Below, one piece after another: positions 16,351-23,452 of a stretch of 32,808 nucleotides of DNA; within the stretch, counting starts at the first letter, position 1, and the number at the start of each line of letters is the position of its first letter. A program made the position numbers and the translations under genes. The notes below the pieces were generated by a model, which searched no databases, was not told the DNA's origin, and saw only the letters and a program-made list of their open reading frames with translations. The DNA comes from Planctomycetota bacterium. GTDB taxonomy: Bacteria; Planctomycetota; Planctomycetia; Pirellulales; UBA1268. The stretch is from positions 1 through 32,808 of the forward strand of contig JAPOIM010000047.1 in assembly GCA_029978905.1 (NCBI GenBank), read 5' to 3'.

Positions 16351-18303
16351 ATGGAAGGCGGAGTTCCGGGTTGGCGAGCAAGGCATCTCTGGCTGGCGAT
16401 GGCATCCGTGGTGGCGATGGCCACGGGTATGACGTGGGCTGCCGAGGTGGAGAGTTGGGTAGACGCCACCGGCAAGTTCAAGATCGAAGCGAGTTTTATG
16501 GGGGTTGAGGATGGCGTGGTGACCCTCAAGCGAGCTGACGGGAGTGAGGTGGAAGTACCTCTCGACAAGCTCAGCAAGGAAAGCCAAGACCGCGTGGAGG
16601 AGCTCCTCAAAGCGGACGCAGAGAATCCGTTTAAGCCCTCCGGCAAGGAGGAGATGAATCCATTTTCGGCCAAGCCAAGTGGCACCTCGCCTGGCCGCAC
16701 ACGACGGCCGCGTGACGAAGAGCCGATGGACGAGGACGACTTCGACCCTTCGGCTGCTCCGCGTCAGCTGAAAGTTGATTGGTCGCGAGCCGATCTGATC
16801 GGCAGTGTGGGCGCAGGCGACTGGGAGGTCACGATTGGTGAGCCGGTCGCAGAAGGCGCGGAGCCGCGGGCCACGGCGCTCCCGGGCAAGTCCAACTTCT
16901 TTGAGAAGATGCTCGAGATCGCCATCTCGGGTGACCGCAAGCATGCCCTCGTGGTGACGTCGCTTGATGATCCAAAGCCTGAGGGGGCGCTCACGCTTTC
17001 GGTGTGCGACCTCGAGAAGGGCAAGGCGTCGGTGGCCGCAAGCACCGGCCGGATGGCCCCCTTGGCGCTGCACAATGACGCTGAGCACGTGATCATGCGT
17101 CGGGCCGAGTTTGGCTTTGGCAATGCCGACCGGCTTGAGATCTGGCAGGTCCGGGGCCGTTCGGTTCGCAAACTGGTCTCCTTCATTCCGCATGACGACG
17201 CCAATGGTGGCAGCCGCGATGTGCACTGGGCGAAGTTCCTGGGGGACGATCGGTTTGCCACCTCCGGCAATGGCATGATCGGGATCTGGTCCTTCCCCGA
17301 GGCGGAGCCGATTGCGCGGATTCCTGCGGGAGGTCGGCCGGCGCTGAGCCCGGATGGCAAGCTGATCGCCTGGTGTGATGGCCAGAATGTCGGACTCTTC
17401 GATGTTGAGGCGATGGAGGTCGTGGCCCAGCAGGCCACGCCGGACCGCCTGCATGATCCCAAACTGGCGTTCAGTCCGAGCGGAAAGCGACTCGCCTGCA
17501 TCGCCCAGGATCGGTTGCTCGTCTGGAACACCGAGAACGGTGACATCATCCAAGACATGAAGGTGCCCAGCGTGCACATCTTCACGGGCATCGACTTTCC
17601 CGATGAAGACTATGTGCTGGGGGGCAACCAGTACCTGATCGGTGTCGAGAATCAGGTGTTGCTCTGGACCTACTCCGGGCAGCAGCAGGTCACCACGGCG
17701 GGCCCCTGGACCTTCTTCGGCACGTTCGAGGACCGCACCGGTGCCCTTCTGCCGATGAAGATTCCGCATGTCGGTGCGATCAACATGCTCTCCAAGGCCT
17801 CGAGCGACCCCAACCTGTTTGTGCTCAAAGAGGGCACGCGTGTGCGGCTCGACGTGAGCAAACTTCCCACGCTCGAGGAGCAGAATCGGGCGATTCAGGG
17901 GCTCGTGAAGCGTGTGGCGGCCAGCGGCAGCGTGGCGGAGCCGGATGGCAAGATCGTGCTCGTGGCTGCCGTTGAGGGGCCGACGCAGGAAACGCTCTCG
18001 CTGCGCAACTCCGGCGACTACACGGTGCAGAAGTATGTGACGAGCCTGAAGTATGTCTACGAGGGGCAGGTGCTCTGGCAGACCTCCACCTCGAACGTGC
18101 CCGGTGGACCGGTGATCTTTTTTAACCTTGAAGATGGCGAGAACATTGGCGACTGGTTGAAGAAGCGAGAGAAGCCCGACTACGAACTCTTCCAGCGGGC
18201 GGAGCTTCCGCGGTTTCTGCAGCGTCCGAACGGCCAGGGACGCGGGCCCTCACAGTCGATGACGCTCGGCACGTCGCAAGTGACTGCTGCTGGGCTCCGC
18301 TGA
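16351..18303 (+). CDS. SHD1-domain protein with beta-propeller repeats
   Basis: A 650-residue exported protein. A signal-like segment (residues about 12-31, WLAMASVVAMATGMTWAAE) leads to an SHD1 (SLA1 homology 1) domain at about 33-88: WVDATGKFKIEASF, VTLKRADGSEVEVPLDKLS. In yeast Sla1 this fold binds NPFxD endocytic signals; planctomycetes carry many SHD1 proteins with unknown partners. A Pro/Glu/Asp-rich linker follows (about 90-145), then WD40-like blades with repeated elements such as FATSGNGMIGIWSF, PALSPDGKLIAWCDG, AFSPSGKRLACIAQ and LLVWNTENGD. A strong GGAGG lies 9 nt before ATG 16351. It is most likely periplasmic or outer-compartment and protein-binding; no catalytic motif is visible. 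Two GC-rich hairpins follow the stop. Confidence 0.88.
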   Translation: MEGGVPGWRARHLWLAMASVVAMATGMTWAAEVESWVDATGKFKIEASFMGVEDGVVTLKRADGSEVEVPLDKLSKESQDRVEELLKADAENPFKPSGKEEMNPFSAKPSGTSPGRTRRPRDEEPMDEDDFDPSAAPRQLKVDWSRADLIGSVGAGDWEVTIGEPVAEGAEPRATALPGKSNFFEKMLEIAISGDRKHALVVTSLDDPKPEGALTLSVCDLEKGKASVAASTGRMAPLALHNDAEHVIMRRAEFGFGNADRLEIWQVRGRSVRKLVSFIPHDDANGGSRDVHWAKFLGDDRFATSGNGMIGIWSFPEAEPIARIPAGGRPALSPDGKLIAWCDGQNVGLFDVEAMEVVAQQATPDRLHDPKLAFSPSGKRLACIAQDRLLVWNTENGDIIQDMKVPSVHIFTGIDFPDEDYVLGGNQYLIGVENQVLLWTYSGQQQVTTAGPWTFFGTFEDRTGALLPMKIPHVGAINMLSKASSDPNLFVLKEGTRVRLDVSKLPTLEEQNRAIQGLVKRVAASGSVAEPDGKIVLVAAVEGPTQETLSLRNSGDYTVQKYVTSLKYVYEGQVLWQTSTSNVPGGPVIFFNLEDGENIGDWLKKREKPDYELFQRAELPRFLQRPNGQGRGPSQSMTLGTSQVTAAGLR

Positions 18304-18318
18304 ATGCCCGGCAGCGGT

Positions 18319-18356
18319 TGAAGGGTTCCGCCTTCACACGCCCGCGGCGCGCGGGC
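18319..18356 (+). terminator. Two tandem hairpins after the SHD1 gene
   Basis: TGAAGG/CCTTCA (18319-18336, loop of 6) is followed by GCCCGCG/CGCGGGC (18340-18356, loop GCG), 16 bp after the stop codon. No U-run follows, so this is a possible factor-dependent or intrinsic-like terminator. Confidence 0.35.
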
Positions 18357-18445
18357 ACGTTACACTCATCACCACGGGGGTGGATGCTGGGCTACGGTTC
18401 TGTGGCCTGTTTCACCGCACGCGAAGAGATCAGAGGAGCCAAGCG

Positions 18446-18712
18446 ATGGACGAGACGTCCGCAGAGTCGCGGCAGAAGCCGCCCGCACGCCAAAAAGTTC
18501 ACCGTTTGGGAATGGTGCTCTTCATCGCCTATGTGGCGATGTACGTGGGCTTTATGGGGCTCGTGCTCGTGTGGCCCAGCGCCCTGTCATGGCGGCCAGT
18601 TGCGGGTGTGAATCTGGCAATTCTTTGCGGCTTGGGGTTGATTGTGGCCGCGATCGTGTTGGCGGTTGTGTTCATGGTCGCGGGCACGACGGAGGACGAT
18701 CATGCTGCATGA
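18446..18712 (+). CDS. DUF485 family small membrane protein
   Basis: An 88-residue protein with two membrane helices (LGMVLFIAYVAMYVGFMGLVLVW and LAILCGLGLIVAAIVLAVVFM). Size, helix layout and position directly upstream of an ActP-type symporter match the DUF485 family (E. coli YjcH, encoded with actP), thought to be an accessory subunit of the symporter. ATG 18446 has GAGGAG about 8 nt upstream. Its last 11 bp overlap the symporter start, so the two proteins are translationally coupled. Confidence 0.85.
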   Translation: MDETSAESRQKPPARQKVHRLGMVLFIAYVAMYVGFMGLVLVWPSALSWRPVAGVNLAILCGLGLIVAAIVLAVVFMVAGTTEDDHAA

Positions 18713-20417
18713 GGCTTCAGTCACTGCGGTGATTATTTTCGCCGCATTCGTTGCGAGCGTGGTGGGCTTCTCTTTCTGGCTCGGCCGTCGAGGTCAGTCG
18801 GCCACGGGCTACTATGCCGCACATGGCCAGGTGCCCTGGTTCGTGAACGGGATTGCGTTTGCGGGCGACTATCTCTCAGCCGCTTCGTTTTTAGGGATCT
18901 GTGGGCTGATCGCCTTCAACGGCTACGACGGATTCCTCTACTCCATTGGCTTTCTGGCCGGATGGATCGTGGCCCTGTTCGTGATCGCCGAGCCGATCAA
19001 GTCTCTCGGGAAGTTCACATTTGCCGATGCGCTCGATGCCCGCTTCAACAGCAAGGGCATCAAGCTGGTCGTGGCGATTTCCACGCTCGTGGTGAGCATC
19101 TTCTATCTGATACCGCAGATGGTGGGAGCGGGCGACCTGATCACCCCGCTGCTCGGCCTGCCCCACGCCTGGGGCGTGATCCTCGTGGGCGCGACGGTTA
19201 CGTGGATCGTGGTCACCGCAGGGATGGTCTCCACCACATGGGTGCAGTTCATTAAGGGATCGCTGTTGGTGGTGGTGTGTGGTGTGCTCGTGGTGATGAT
19301 CCTCGATCGGGGTCTTACCGTGAACACCGAGAACCTGACCGAACAGGTTCGCACGGTCACCCCAGACGGCCAGGTGCTGATCGACGGCACGCCGCAGACG
19401 GCGGACCACGACCTCCGCCCGGTCGGAAGCCTCACCGAGCTCCCTGGCGGCAAGACCGAGACAGGCCCGCTGGGACCGCTTTCCTACCTCGCGACGCTTG
19501 AGGATGCCAAAGTGGTCATTTGGAGCAAGCGGGTGGAAACAGACGAAGGCGGTACCCACACCACCTTCTACCCGGTGGAGCGACGCGGTGGAGACCTCCT
19601 GGTGCCGGGTGGATACTTCAAGGATCTCGGTAACGGCACGCTGGCAGGAAAGCTGAACTTTGCCAGCCTGATGCTTGCCCTGTTTTGCGGTACGGCATCG
19701 CTGCCTCACATTCTCATCCGCTACTACACGGTGAAAGACAAGGCGTCGGCGCGGAAGAGTACGGTCGTTGGTATCGCAGCGATCGGCGGGTTTTATGTGC
19801 TCACGCTCTACCTGGGCCTCGCTGCCATGACGAGCAACTGTCTCGATCCCACGACCTCCAACATGGCAGCCCCGCTGCTGGCAAAGAGTTTCAACGAGAC
19901 GCTCTTCGCTGTCATCTCCGCGATCGCCTTCACGACGGTTCTGGGTACCGTCAGCGGGCTGATCATGGCGGGTAGTGGAGCAGTCGCGCACGATCTGCTG
20001 GAGAGCGTCTGTGGCTGGCAGCTGACTGATCACGAGAAGGTCCGCTGCGGGAAGATTGCGGCGGTGGGTCTCGGTGTGGTGGCGATGGCGCTTGGCATTC
20101 TCTTCCGCAACTTCAATGTCAGCTTTTTGGTGGGATGGGCTTTCAACATCGCCGCAAGCGCCAACCTTCCGGCGTTGGTGATGGTGCTTTTCTGGCCAAA
20201 GACGACCAAACAGGGTGTGATCGCAGCGGTGAGCGTGGGGATGGCGGCCTCGCTTGGCTGGATCCTGCTCTCGGCCGACACCTTCGAGAAGGTATATGGG
20301 CTCTCACCAGAGGCGTCCCTCGTGCCCTTTAGCCAGCCAGGGCTCGTCACGATCCCGCTCGGCTTCATCACCCTCGTCGCCGTGTCGCTCCTGACGCAGC
20401 AGCGGCGAGCGGCGTAA
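18702..20417 (+). CDS. ActP-type sodium:solute symporter with enlarged loop
   Basis: A 571-residue member of the sodium:solute symporter family (SSS), close to the acetate/glycolate permease ActP. It should import a small monocarboxylate with sodium across the inner membrane. ActP-like blocks are clear: GDYLSAASFLGI, GYDGFLYSIGFLAGW, PQMVGAGDL, TTWVQFIKG, GTASLPHILIRYYTV and MAGSGAVAHDL. Between the helix after TTWVQFIKG and GTASLPHIL lies a hydrophilic insert of about 110 residues (about 206-317), where E. coli ActP has about 40. The start ATG 18702 is preceded by GGAGG at 7 nt, inside the DUF485 gene. Enlarged loops also occur in the related VC_2705-type symporters, so the substrate is uncertain. 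Confidence 0.92.
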   Translation: MLHEASVTAVIIFAAFVASVVGFSFWLGRRGQSATGYYAAHGQVPWFVNGIAFAGDYLSAASFLGICGLIAFNGYDGFLYSIGFLAGWIVALFVIAEPIKSLGKFTFADALDARFNSKGIKLVVAISTLVVSIFYLIPQMVGAGDLITPLLGLPHAWGVILVGATVTWIVVTAGMVSTTWVQFIKGSLLVVVCGVLVVMILDRGLTVNTENLTEQVRTVTPDGQVLIDGTPQTADHDLRPVGSLTELPGGKTETGPLGPLSYLATLEDAKVVIWSKRVETDEGGTHTTFYPVERRGGDLLVPGGYFKDLGNGTLAGKLNFASLMLALFCGTASLPHILIRYYTVKDKASARKSTVVGIAAIGGFYVLTLYLGLAAMTSNCLDPTTSNMAAPLLAKSFNETLFAVISAIAFTTVLGTVSGLIMAGSGAVAHDLLESVCGWQLTDHEKVRCGKIAAVGLGVVAMALGILFRNFNVSFLVGWAFNIAASANLPALVMVLFWPKTTKQGVIAAVSVGMAASLGWILLSADTFEKVYGLSPEASLVPFSQPGLVTIPLGFITLVAVSLLTQQRRAA

Positions 20418-20470
20418 AGCGGTGCCCGCGGACACGTCCCGCTGGCTGGGCGGCGCGAGTTGGTGGGGGG

Positions 20471-20559
20471 CTCACCCTTTTGGTGAGGGGTGGGCCGTTG
20501 CCGGGAAATTCACCCGATAACGGTGAATGGCTGCGACGGGGCTCACCGTTGTGGTGAGC
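20471..20559. repeat. Three tandem CACC/GGTG dyads
   Basis: CTCACC-N5-GGTGAG at 20471-20487, ATTCACC-N7-GGTGAAT at 20508-20528 and GCTCACC-N5-GGTGAGC at 20541-20559. All share the half-site YTCACC/GGTGAR with different loops and flanks, centred about 39 and 32 bp apart. They lie about 100-190 bp upstream of the sigma-54-like promoter, the distance expected for enhancer sites of an RpoN activator. They could instead be RNA hairpins at the 3' end of the symporter mRNA. Confidence 0.55.
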
Positions 20560-20604
20560 ACGCTCCATCCCGGCAGAGCCTCCTGCCGAGCCGGCTTTCC
20601 TCGC

Positions 20605-20645
20605 GCAAGTGCTTTGTTTGCAAGCACTTGCGAGTTTTCTTTTGG
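20605..20645 (+). terminator. Intrinsic terminator
   Basis: GCAAGTGCTT and AAGCACTTGC form a perfect 10-bp stem around a 7-nt loop, extended by flanking CTCG/CGAG with a small bulge and followed by TTTTCTTTT. It is a textbook Rho-independent terminator on the plus strand, 190 bp downstream of the symporter stop. Confidence 0.75.
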
Positions 20646-20659
20646 TGTCGTGCAGGTTT

Positions 20660-20675
20660 TGGCACGGGTTGTGCA
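20660..20675 (+). promoter_or_regulatory. Sigma-54 (-24/-12) promoter candidate
   Basis: TGGCACG (20660-20666) and TGCA (20672-20675) fit the RpoN consensus TGGCACGrNNNTTGCW with one mismatch outside the invariant GG and GC, which are at the right interval. It begins just after the terminator and would start transcription near 20687, about 97 nt before ATG 20783. Confidence 0.6.
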
Positions 20676-20782
20676 TTTCTCCTTTGTTGTCTCGCAAGCC
20701 ACCAGGTGAGTGAGACGCCAAAACAAACCGGTGGATCAACGCGGGTGGGGCCTGCGGAGAGAGCCGGCAAAGGAGGTGCGAA

Positions 20783-21286
20783 ATGATGGTTGTTGCTGTC
20801 GGCTTCAATGCCGAAGTGCTCAACAGCCCGTCTGCCGAAAGGCTCACCGCTGCTGGCATCAGTGCCCGCGGTGGTCGTCTGACGCGGTCGATGGACTGCT
20901 TGGTGGTGTCGGGTGATGCCGGTCGTCGTGGGCGGTTTGCTGCCGCCGCCGAACTGGCTGGTTGGGACGAGTGCTCGTCACCTGAAGATCTCGCTGAGCT
21001 GCGTGACGCAGCCGACCGGGACTTCTCGCTGGCGATCATCGACATCACGTCACCGGTTGGTGATGTGGTCAACGACACCGTCGAACTTGCTGAAGAACTT
21101 GCTGCCCGTCCGAACACGCTCGTCGTGATCTGCGGTTCGGAAGACAACGTCGACGAGGAACTGTGGGCTCGTCAGCTCGGCGCATGGCTGTATCTGCCAG
21201 GCGTGGCTGATGGCGACAGCCTGATGAGTCTCTGCGTTGAGGCTCGTCGTCTTCGTCAGGCTCCCGTTGGATTTGGCATCCGCTGA
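20783..21286 (+). CDS. Degenerate response-regulator receiver protein
   Basis: A 167-residue protein that looks like a stand-alone receiver (CheY) fold that has lost part of its active site. Residues 38-160 follow the beta-alpha pattern: CLVVSGDAG, then FSLAIIDITSP with Asp87 at the phosphorylation position, NTLVVICGSED for strand 4 and GAWLYLPGV for strand 5. The acidic pair after strand 1 is reduced to one Asp, the Thr/Ser after strand 4 is unclear, and the invariant Lys after strand 5 is missing, so normal phosphorelay is unlikely. The ribosome-binding site AAAGGAGGTG (20769-20778) is almost a perfect complement of the 16S tail, which predicts high translation. A sigma-54-like promoter lies upstream. 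It could also be an unrelated Rossmann-like protein. Confidence 0.75.
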   Translation: MMVVAVGFNAEVLNSPSAERLTAAGISARGGRLTRSMDCLVVSGDAGRRGRFAAAAELAGWDECSSPEDLAELRDAADRDFSLAIIDITSPVGDVVNDTVELAEELAARPNTLVVICGSEDNVDEELWARQLGAWLYLPGVADGDSLMSLCVEARRLRQAPVGFGIR

Positions 21287-21463
21287 GCCTTGGGCATCAC
21301 CACCACCACATTCGGTGCCCGGTTCAGTTTGGTTGCAGGTTGATTTTTCCCTGACGTGTTTTGTGCGGCGACTCGCTGCGGCTCGTTAGGCCATCCGTTC
21401 CTTTACCACCACTTTTTCGATGGCGTTCACTCGCGAGCGTCTTTGAAATGAAGGAGTAGTCTC

Positions 21464-21655
21464 ATGTCCGCGCCGATCCACAACCGCGATCTCGATTCCG
21501 ATCTGGATCATTCGTCATCCGTTCGCATCCGCGACCGTCGCTCGAACGACTTTTCGAGCACGAGCAAGTCGCGACCCCGCTTCTCCCGGAAGCGTGGCGG
21601 CCCCAACCAGGTGAACGGCATCCATCGTCGACGAAACAAGCGGTCAAGCTGGTAG
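21464..21655 (+). CDS. Small basic protein, 63 residues
   Basis: A 63-residue protein with an acidic/serine-rich first half (DLDSDLDHSSS) and a strongly basic second half ending in GGPNQVNGIHRRRNKRSSW. No membrane segment or known domain. ATG 21464 has AAGGAG 8 nt upstream, and a probable terminator follows. The basic, glycine-containing tail suggests RNA, ribosome or DNA binding; this is inference from composition only. It is the next plus-strand gene after the degenerate receiver, 177 bp downstream. Confidence 0.65.
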   Translation: MSAPIHNRDLDSDLDHSSSVRIRDRRSNDFSSTSKSRPRFSRKRGGPNQVNGIHRRRNKRSSW

Positions 21656-21662
21656 GCGTGGA

Positions 21663-21690
21663 GGTGAGGGTTTTCTCCTCATCCAGTTTC
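21663..21690 (+). terminator. Possible intrinsic terminator
   Basis: GGTGAGG (21663-21669) pairs with CCTCATCC (21677-21684) with one bulged base around a TTTTC-containing loop, followed by a pyrimidine-rich stretch containing GTTTC and TTTTC. It lies 7 bp after the stop of the small basic gene. Confidence 0.4.
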
Positions 21691-22048
21691 TCTCTCGTGT
21701 TTTCTTCATTTGTGTGAATCGTCATGCCCCGTTCCCTTCCAACGCGATCTGCCGGTCCTTCGCGTCGTCGTCAGCGACTCACGTCGCGTCGGCTGCGTGG
21801 TCCGCTTGCCCGCAATGGTCGCAGGCGGGTTGCCAGACGAGCTCGGCGTCGTCGGGTGTGGATGTTCCACTCTGCGCCCGAAGGGCGGGAGCATTGGACG
21901 CGAGAGGCTCGTGACTCGGGCGAGTCTGGATCGACGCGATCACGGTCTTCGGCCTGGGGTACATCGTCGCCGAGCGCTGGGCGGCGAGCGTGACCGTGGC
22001 TGAGCCAGCGAGGATCGCCCAATGCGGTCGAGGGAATCGCACGCAGTG
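21691..22048. other. Stretch with ambiguous coding signal
   Basis: About 360 bp without a gene I can support. Overlapping open frames exist on both strands but none has a ribosome-binding site or a recognisable product. Around 21925-22000 about 25 successive triplets have G or C at the same codon position, as real genes here do. Two frames share those third positions: a plus-strand frame 21915-22052 (VWIDAITVFGLGYIVAERW, closed upstream by TGA 21912-21914) and a minus-strand frame from GTG 22042 to 21779 (87 codons, with a CDHCG motif). Either could be a short gene or a gene remnant. Confidence 0.35.
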
Positions 22049-23257
22049 CTAGGCCAGCCTCGGCAGCATCCGGTCGGCCTCGTGCAGCACGATCAGGCTC
22101 TCGGCGCTCTGGCAGAGCCTCTCGACATCTTCCCCTGAAGCGGCGTGTCCGATATCGAGGCTTTCCACCGCAGCTTCCTCGAGGTCGCTGGCGAGAACCA
22201 GTCGACGTGAGCCCAAGCTCCGCGCGATCTGCCGCGTGAGGAATGCATCGGCAATCAAAGCCGTGTCGCCACTCCGGACGGCTTCCCTGACGAGTGGTTC
22301 AACGGCAACCCCCTGTCGCCAGCGGGTGAAGACCACGCCGGGTTGTTCGCTGAGCCTGCTGACCACGCACACCGTCCCATCGGGATACGTGACGCGAGAG
22401 GCAGCTGCCACGGCACGCACGACCGTTTCCAGGCTGGCATGCGGATTGGACAGACTGGCAACGGTGAGTTCGGCAGCCTGGGAGACGCGCGGCGACCAGC
22501 TGCGTGCAGCACGGCGAGCGGCAGTGGTGACCGCGTGTGGCAGGCCGAAGCTCACATGGGCGAGCGAATCGCCGACCCCTGACACCGCCCGTACCTCAGC
22601 GATCACCCCCATCTGCCAGAGCACGTCGTGGGCGGTGGCTTTCCACGTCTGGTGTCCGCCACGGGGGCGCAAGGCGAGCGTTCGTCGGAGTTGTTCGGAC
22701 GCCACAGTCCGCGAGAAAGCGGGCCAGAGTTCCCCTTCGAGCGCTCGGCCACCCAGTGCCGCGTTCCACCCAAAGGAGCCGACGCTGACCACCACATCGG
22801 CATCCACGAGCGCCCGGGCGACATACAGCGGATTCGCTTCCTCATCCGCCATCAGGTAGGACGTGTCGGACTCGTTGTTGGGGTCGAAGATGACGGTCGT
22901 TGCGCCGGAGACCACTGGCTGGAGGCGGTTTGACCAAAGACGCAGCACCTCGATGCGGTCGGCGGGGGCCCCTGAAGCGGCCAGCGTGGAGACGACCGAC
23001 TGGAGCACGGCCTGGTTTTGCGGAACCTCGGCGGCAACCGCCACCACGATGTGGTCGCCCTCGACCACGTGGGCGGGCAGAGGTGGGCCTTCAGCCGGCT
23101 CGCCGACCGCTTCGAGCACCAGTCCTTCGGCGTCCACCTCGCAAACGCCCTGTGGTCCTCGGCATTCAAGAGACCGCTGGCCTTCGATGCGGGGGAGCCG
23201 GATCGGCTCGTCGTGGCCGGCGGCAATTTCGATCATGTCTGTCGGATTTCTCGGCAT
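22049..23257 (-). CDS. Lactate racemase (LarA)-like protein lacking core motifs
   Basis: A 402-residue protein with the two-domain layout of the LarA/DUF2088 family. True LarA is a nickel-pincer enzyme that racemises lactate. The N-terminal Rossmann-like part (VVEGDHIVVAVAAEVP, LASGAPADRIEVL) and the ADVVVSVGSFG segment align with the family, and the C-terminal part (YPDGTVCVV to LIVLHE) matches the LarA C-terminal domain. However, the DxTRP motif after the first strand reads AAEVPQ (75-80), and the PHxFAGFSGGxK block that holds the nickel-pincer lysine reads SFGWNAALGGRALEG (161-175), without the histidine and lysine. It is therefore probably not a lactate racemase. ATG 23257 has AGGAGGAAA at the right distance. 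Divergent from the Cys-rich gene. Confidence 0.8.
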   Translation of the reverse strand: MPRNPTDMIEIAAGHDEPIRLPRIEGQRSLECRGPQGVCEVDAEGLVLEAVGEPAEGPPLPAHVVEGDHIVVAVAAEVPQNQAVLQSVVSTLAASGAPADRIEVLRLWSNRLQPVVSGATTVIFDPNNESDTSYLMADEEANPLYVARALVDADVVVSVGSFGWNAALGGRALEGELWPAFSRTVASEQLRRTLALRPRGGHQTWKATAHDVLWQMGVIAEVRAVSGVGDSLAHVSFGLPHAVTTAARRAARSWSPRVSQAAELTVASLSNPHASLETVVRAVAAASRVTYPDGTVCVVSRLSEQPGVVFTRWRQGVAVEPLVREAVRSGDTALIADAFLTRQIARSLGSRRLVLASDLEEAAVESLDIGHAASGEDVERLCQSAESLIVLHEADRMLPRLA

Positions 23258-23452
23258 GTGTTTCCTCCTGGCAGCATACGCCGTGAGCAGCCGCAGGTCA
23301 TGGGGCATGCGGAATGACCGGATCAACCGTCACGCACGGATCTTTCCACACTCGATTCGATGGCACGTATCACCGCCGCCGAAAACACCTAGTGGAAGCC
23401 CTGGGTTTCTTGCTGTGTCGGCCAGAAGGCTGGGGGTCATGAGGACGCTGCG

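Larger units (their letters stand above)
20418..20782 (+). other. Regulatory intergenic region, 365 bp
   Basis: No gene is supported here. In order it contains three dyads (20471-20487, 20508-20528, 20541-20559), an intrinsic terminator (20605-20645), a sigma-54-like promoter (20660-20675), about 97 nt of probable leader, and a very strong ribosome-binding site (20769-20778). The layout suggests that transcription from the symporter ends here and a separately controlled unit begins. Confidence 0.6.

Noticed and set aside
16231..17769. Long minus-strand frame continuing upstream of the ABA4-like gene
   Set aside because: It is antisense to the SHD1/propeller gene, which has domains, a signal peptide and a ribosome-binding site; the antisense translation is Arg/His/Leu-rich shadow sequence.
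21287..21330. Hairpin GGGCA/TGCCC after the receiver gene
   Set aside because: Only five pairs with mismatches and no U-run; not enough for a terminator call.
23361..23377. Third sigma-54-like site, TGGCACGTATCACCGC, upstream of the Cys-rich gene
   Set aside because: The -24 part is good but the GC is 1 bp out of register and the TTGC element is missing.
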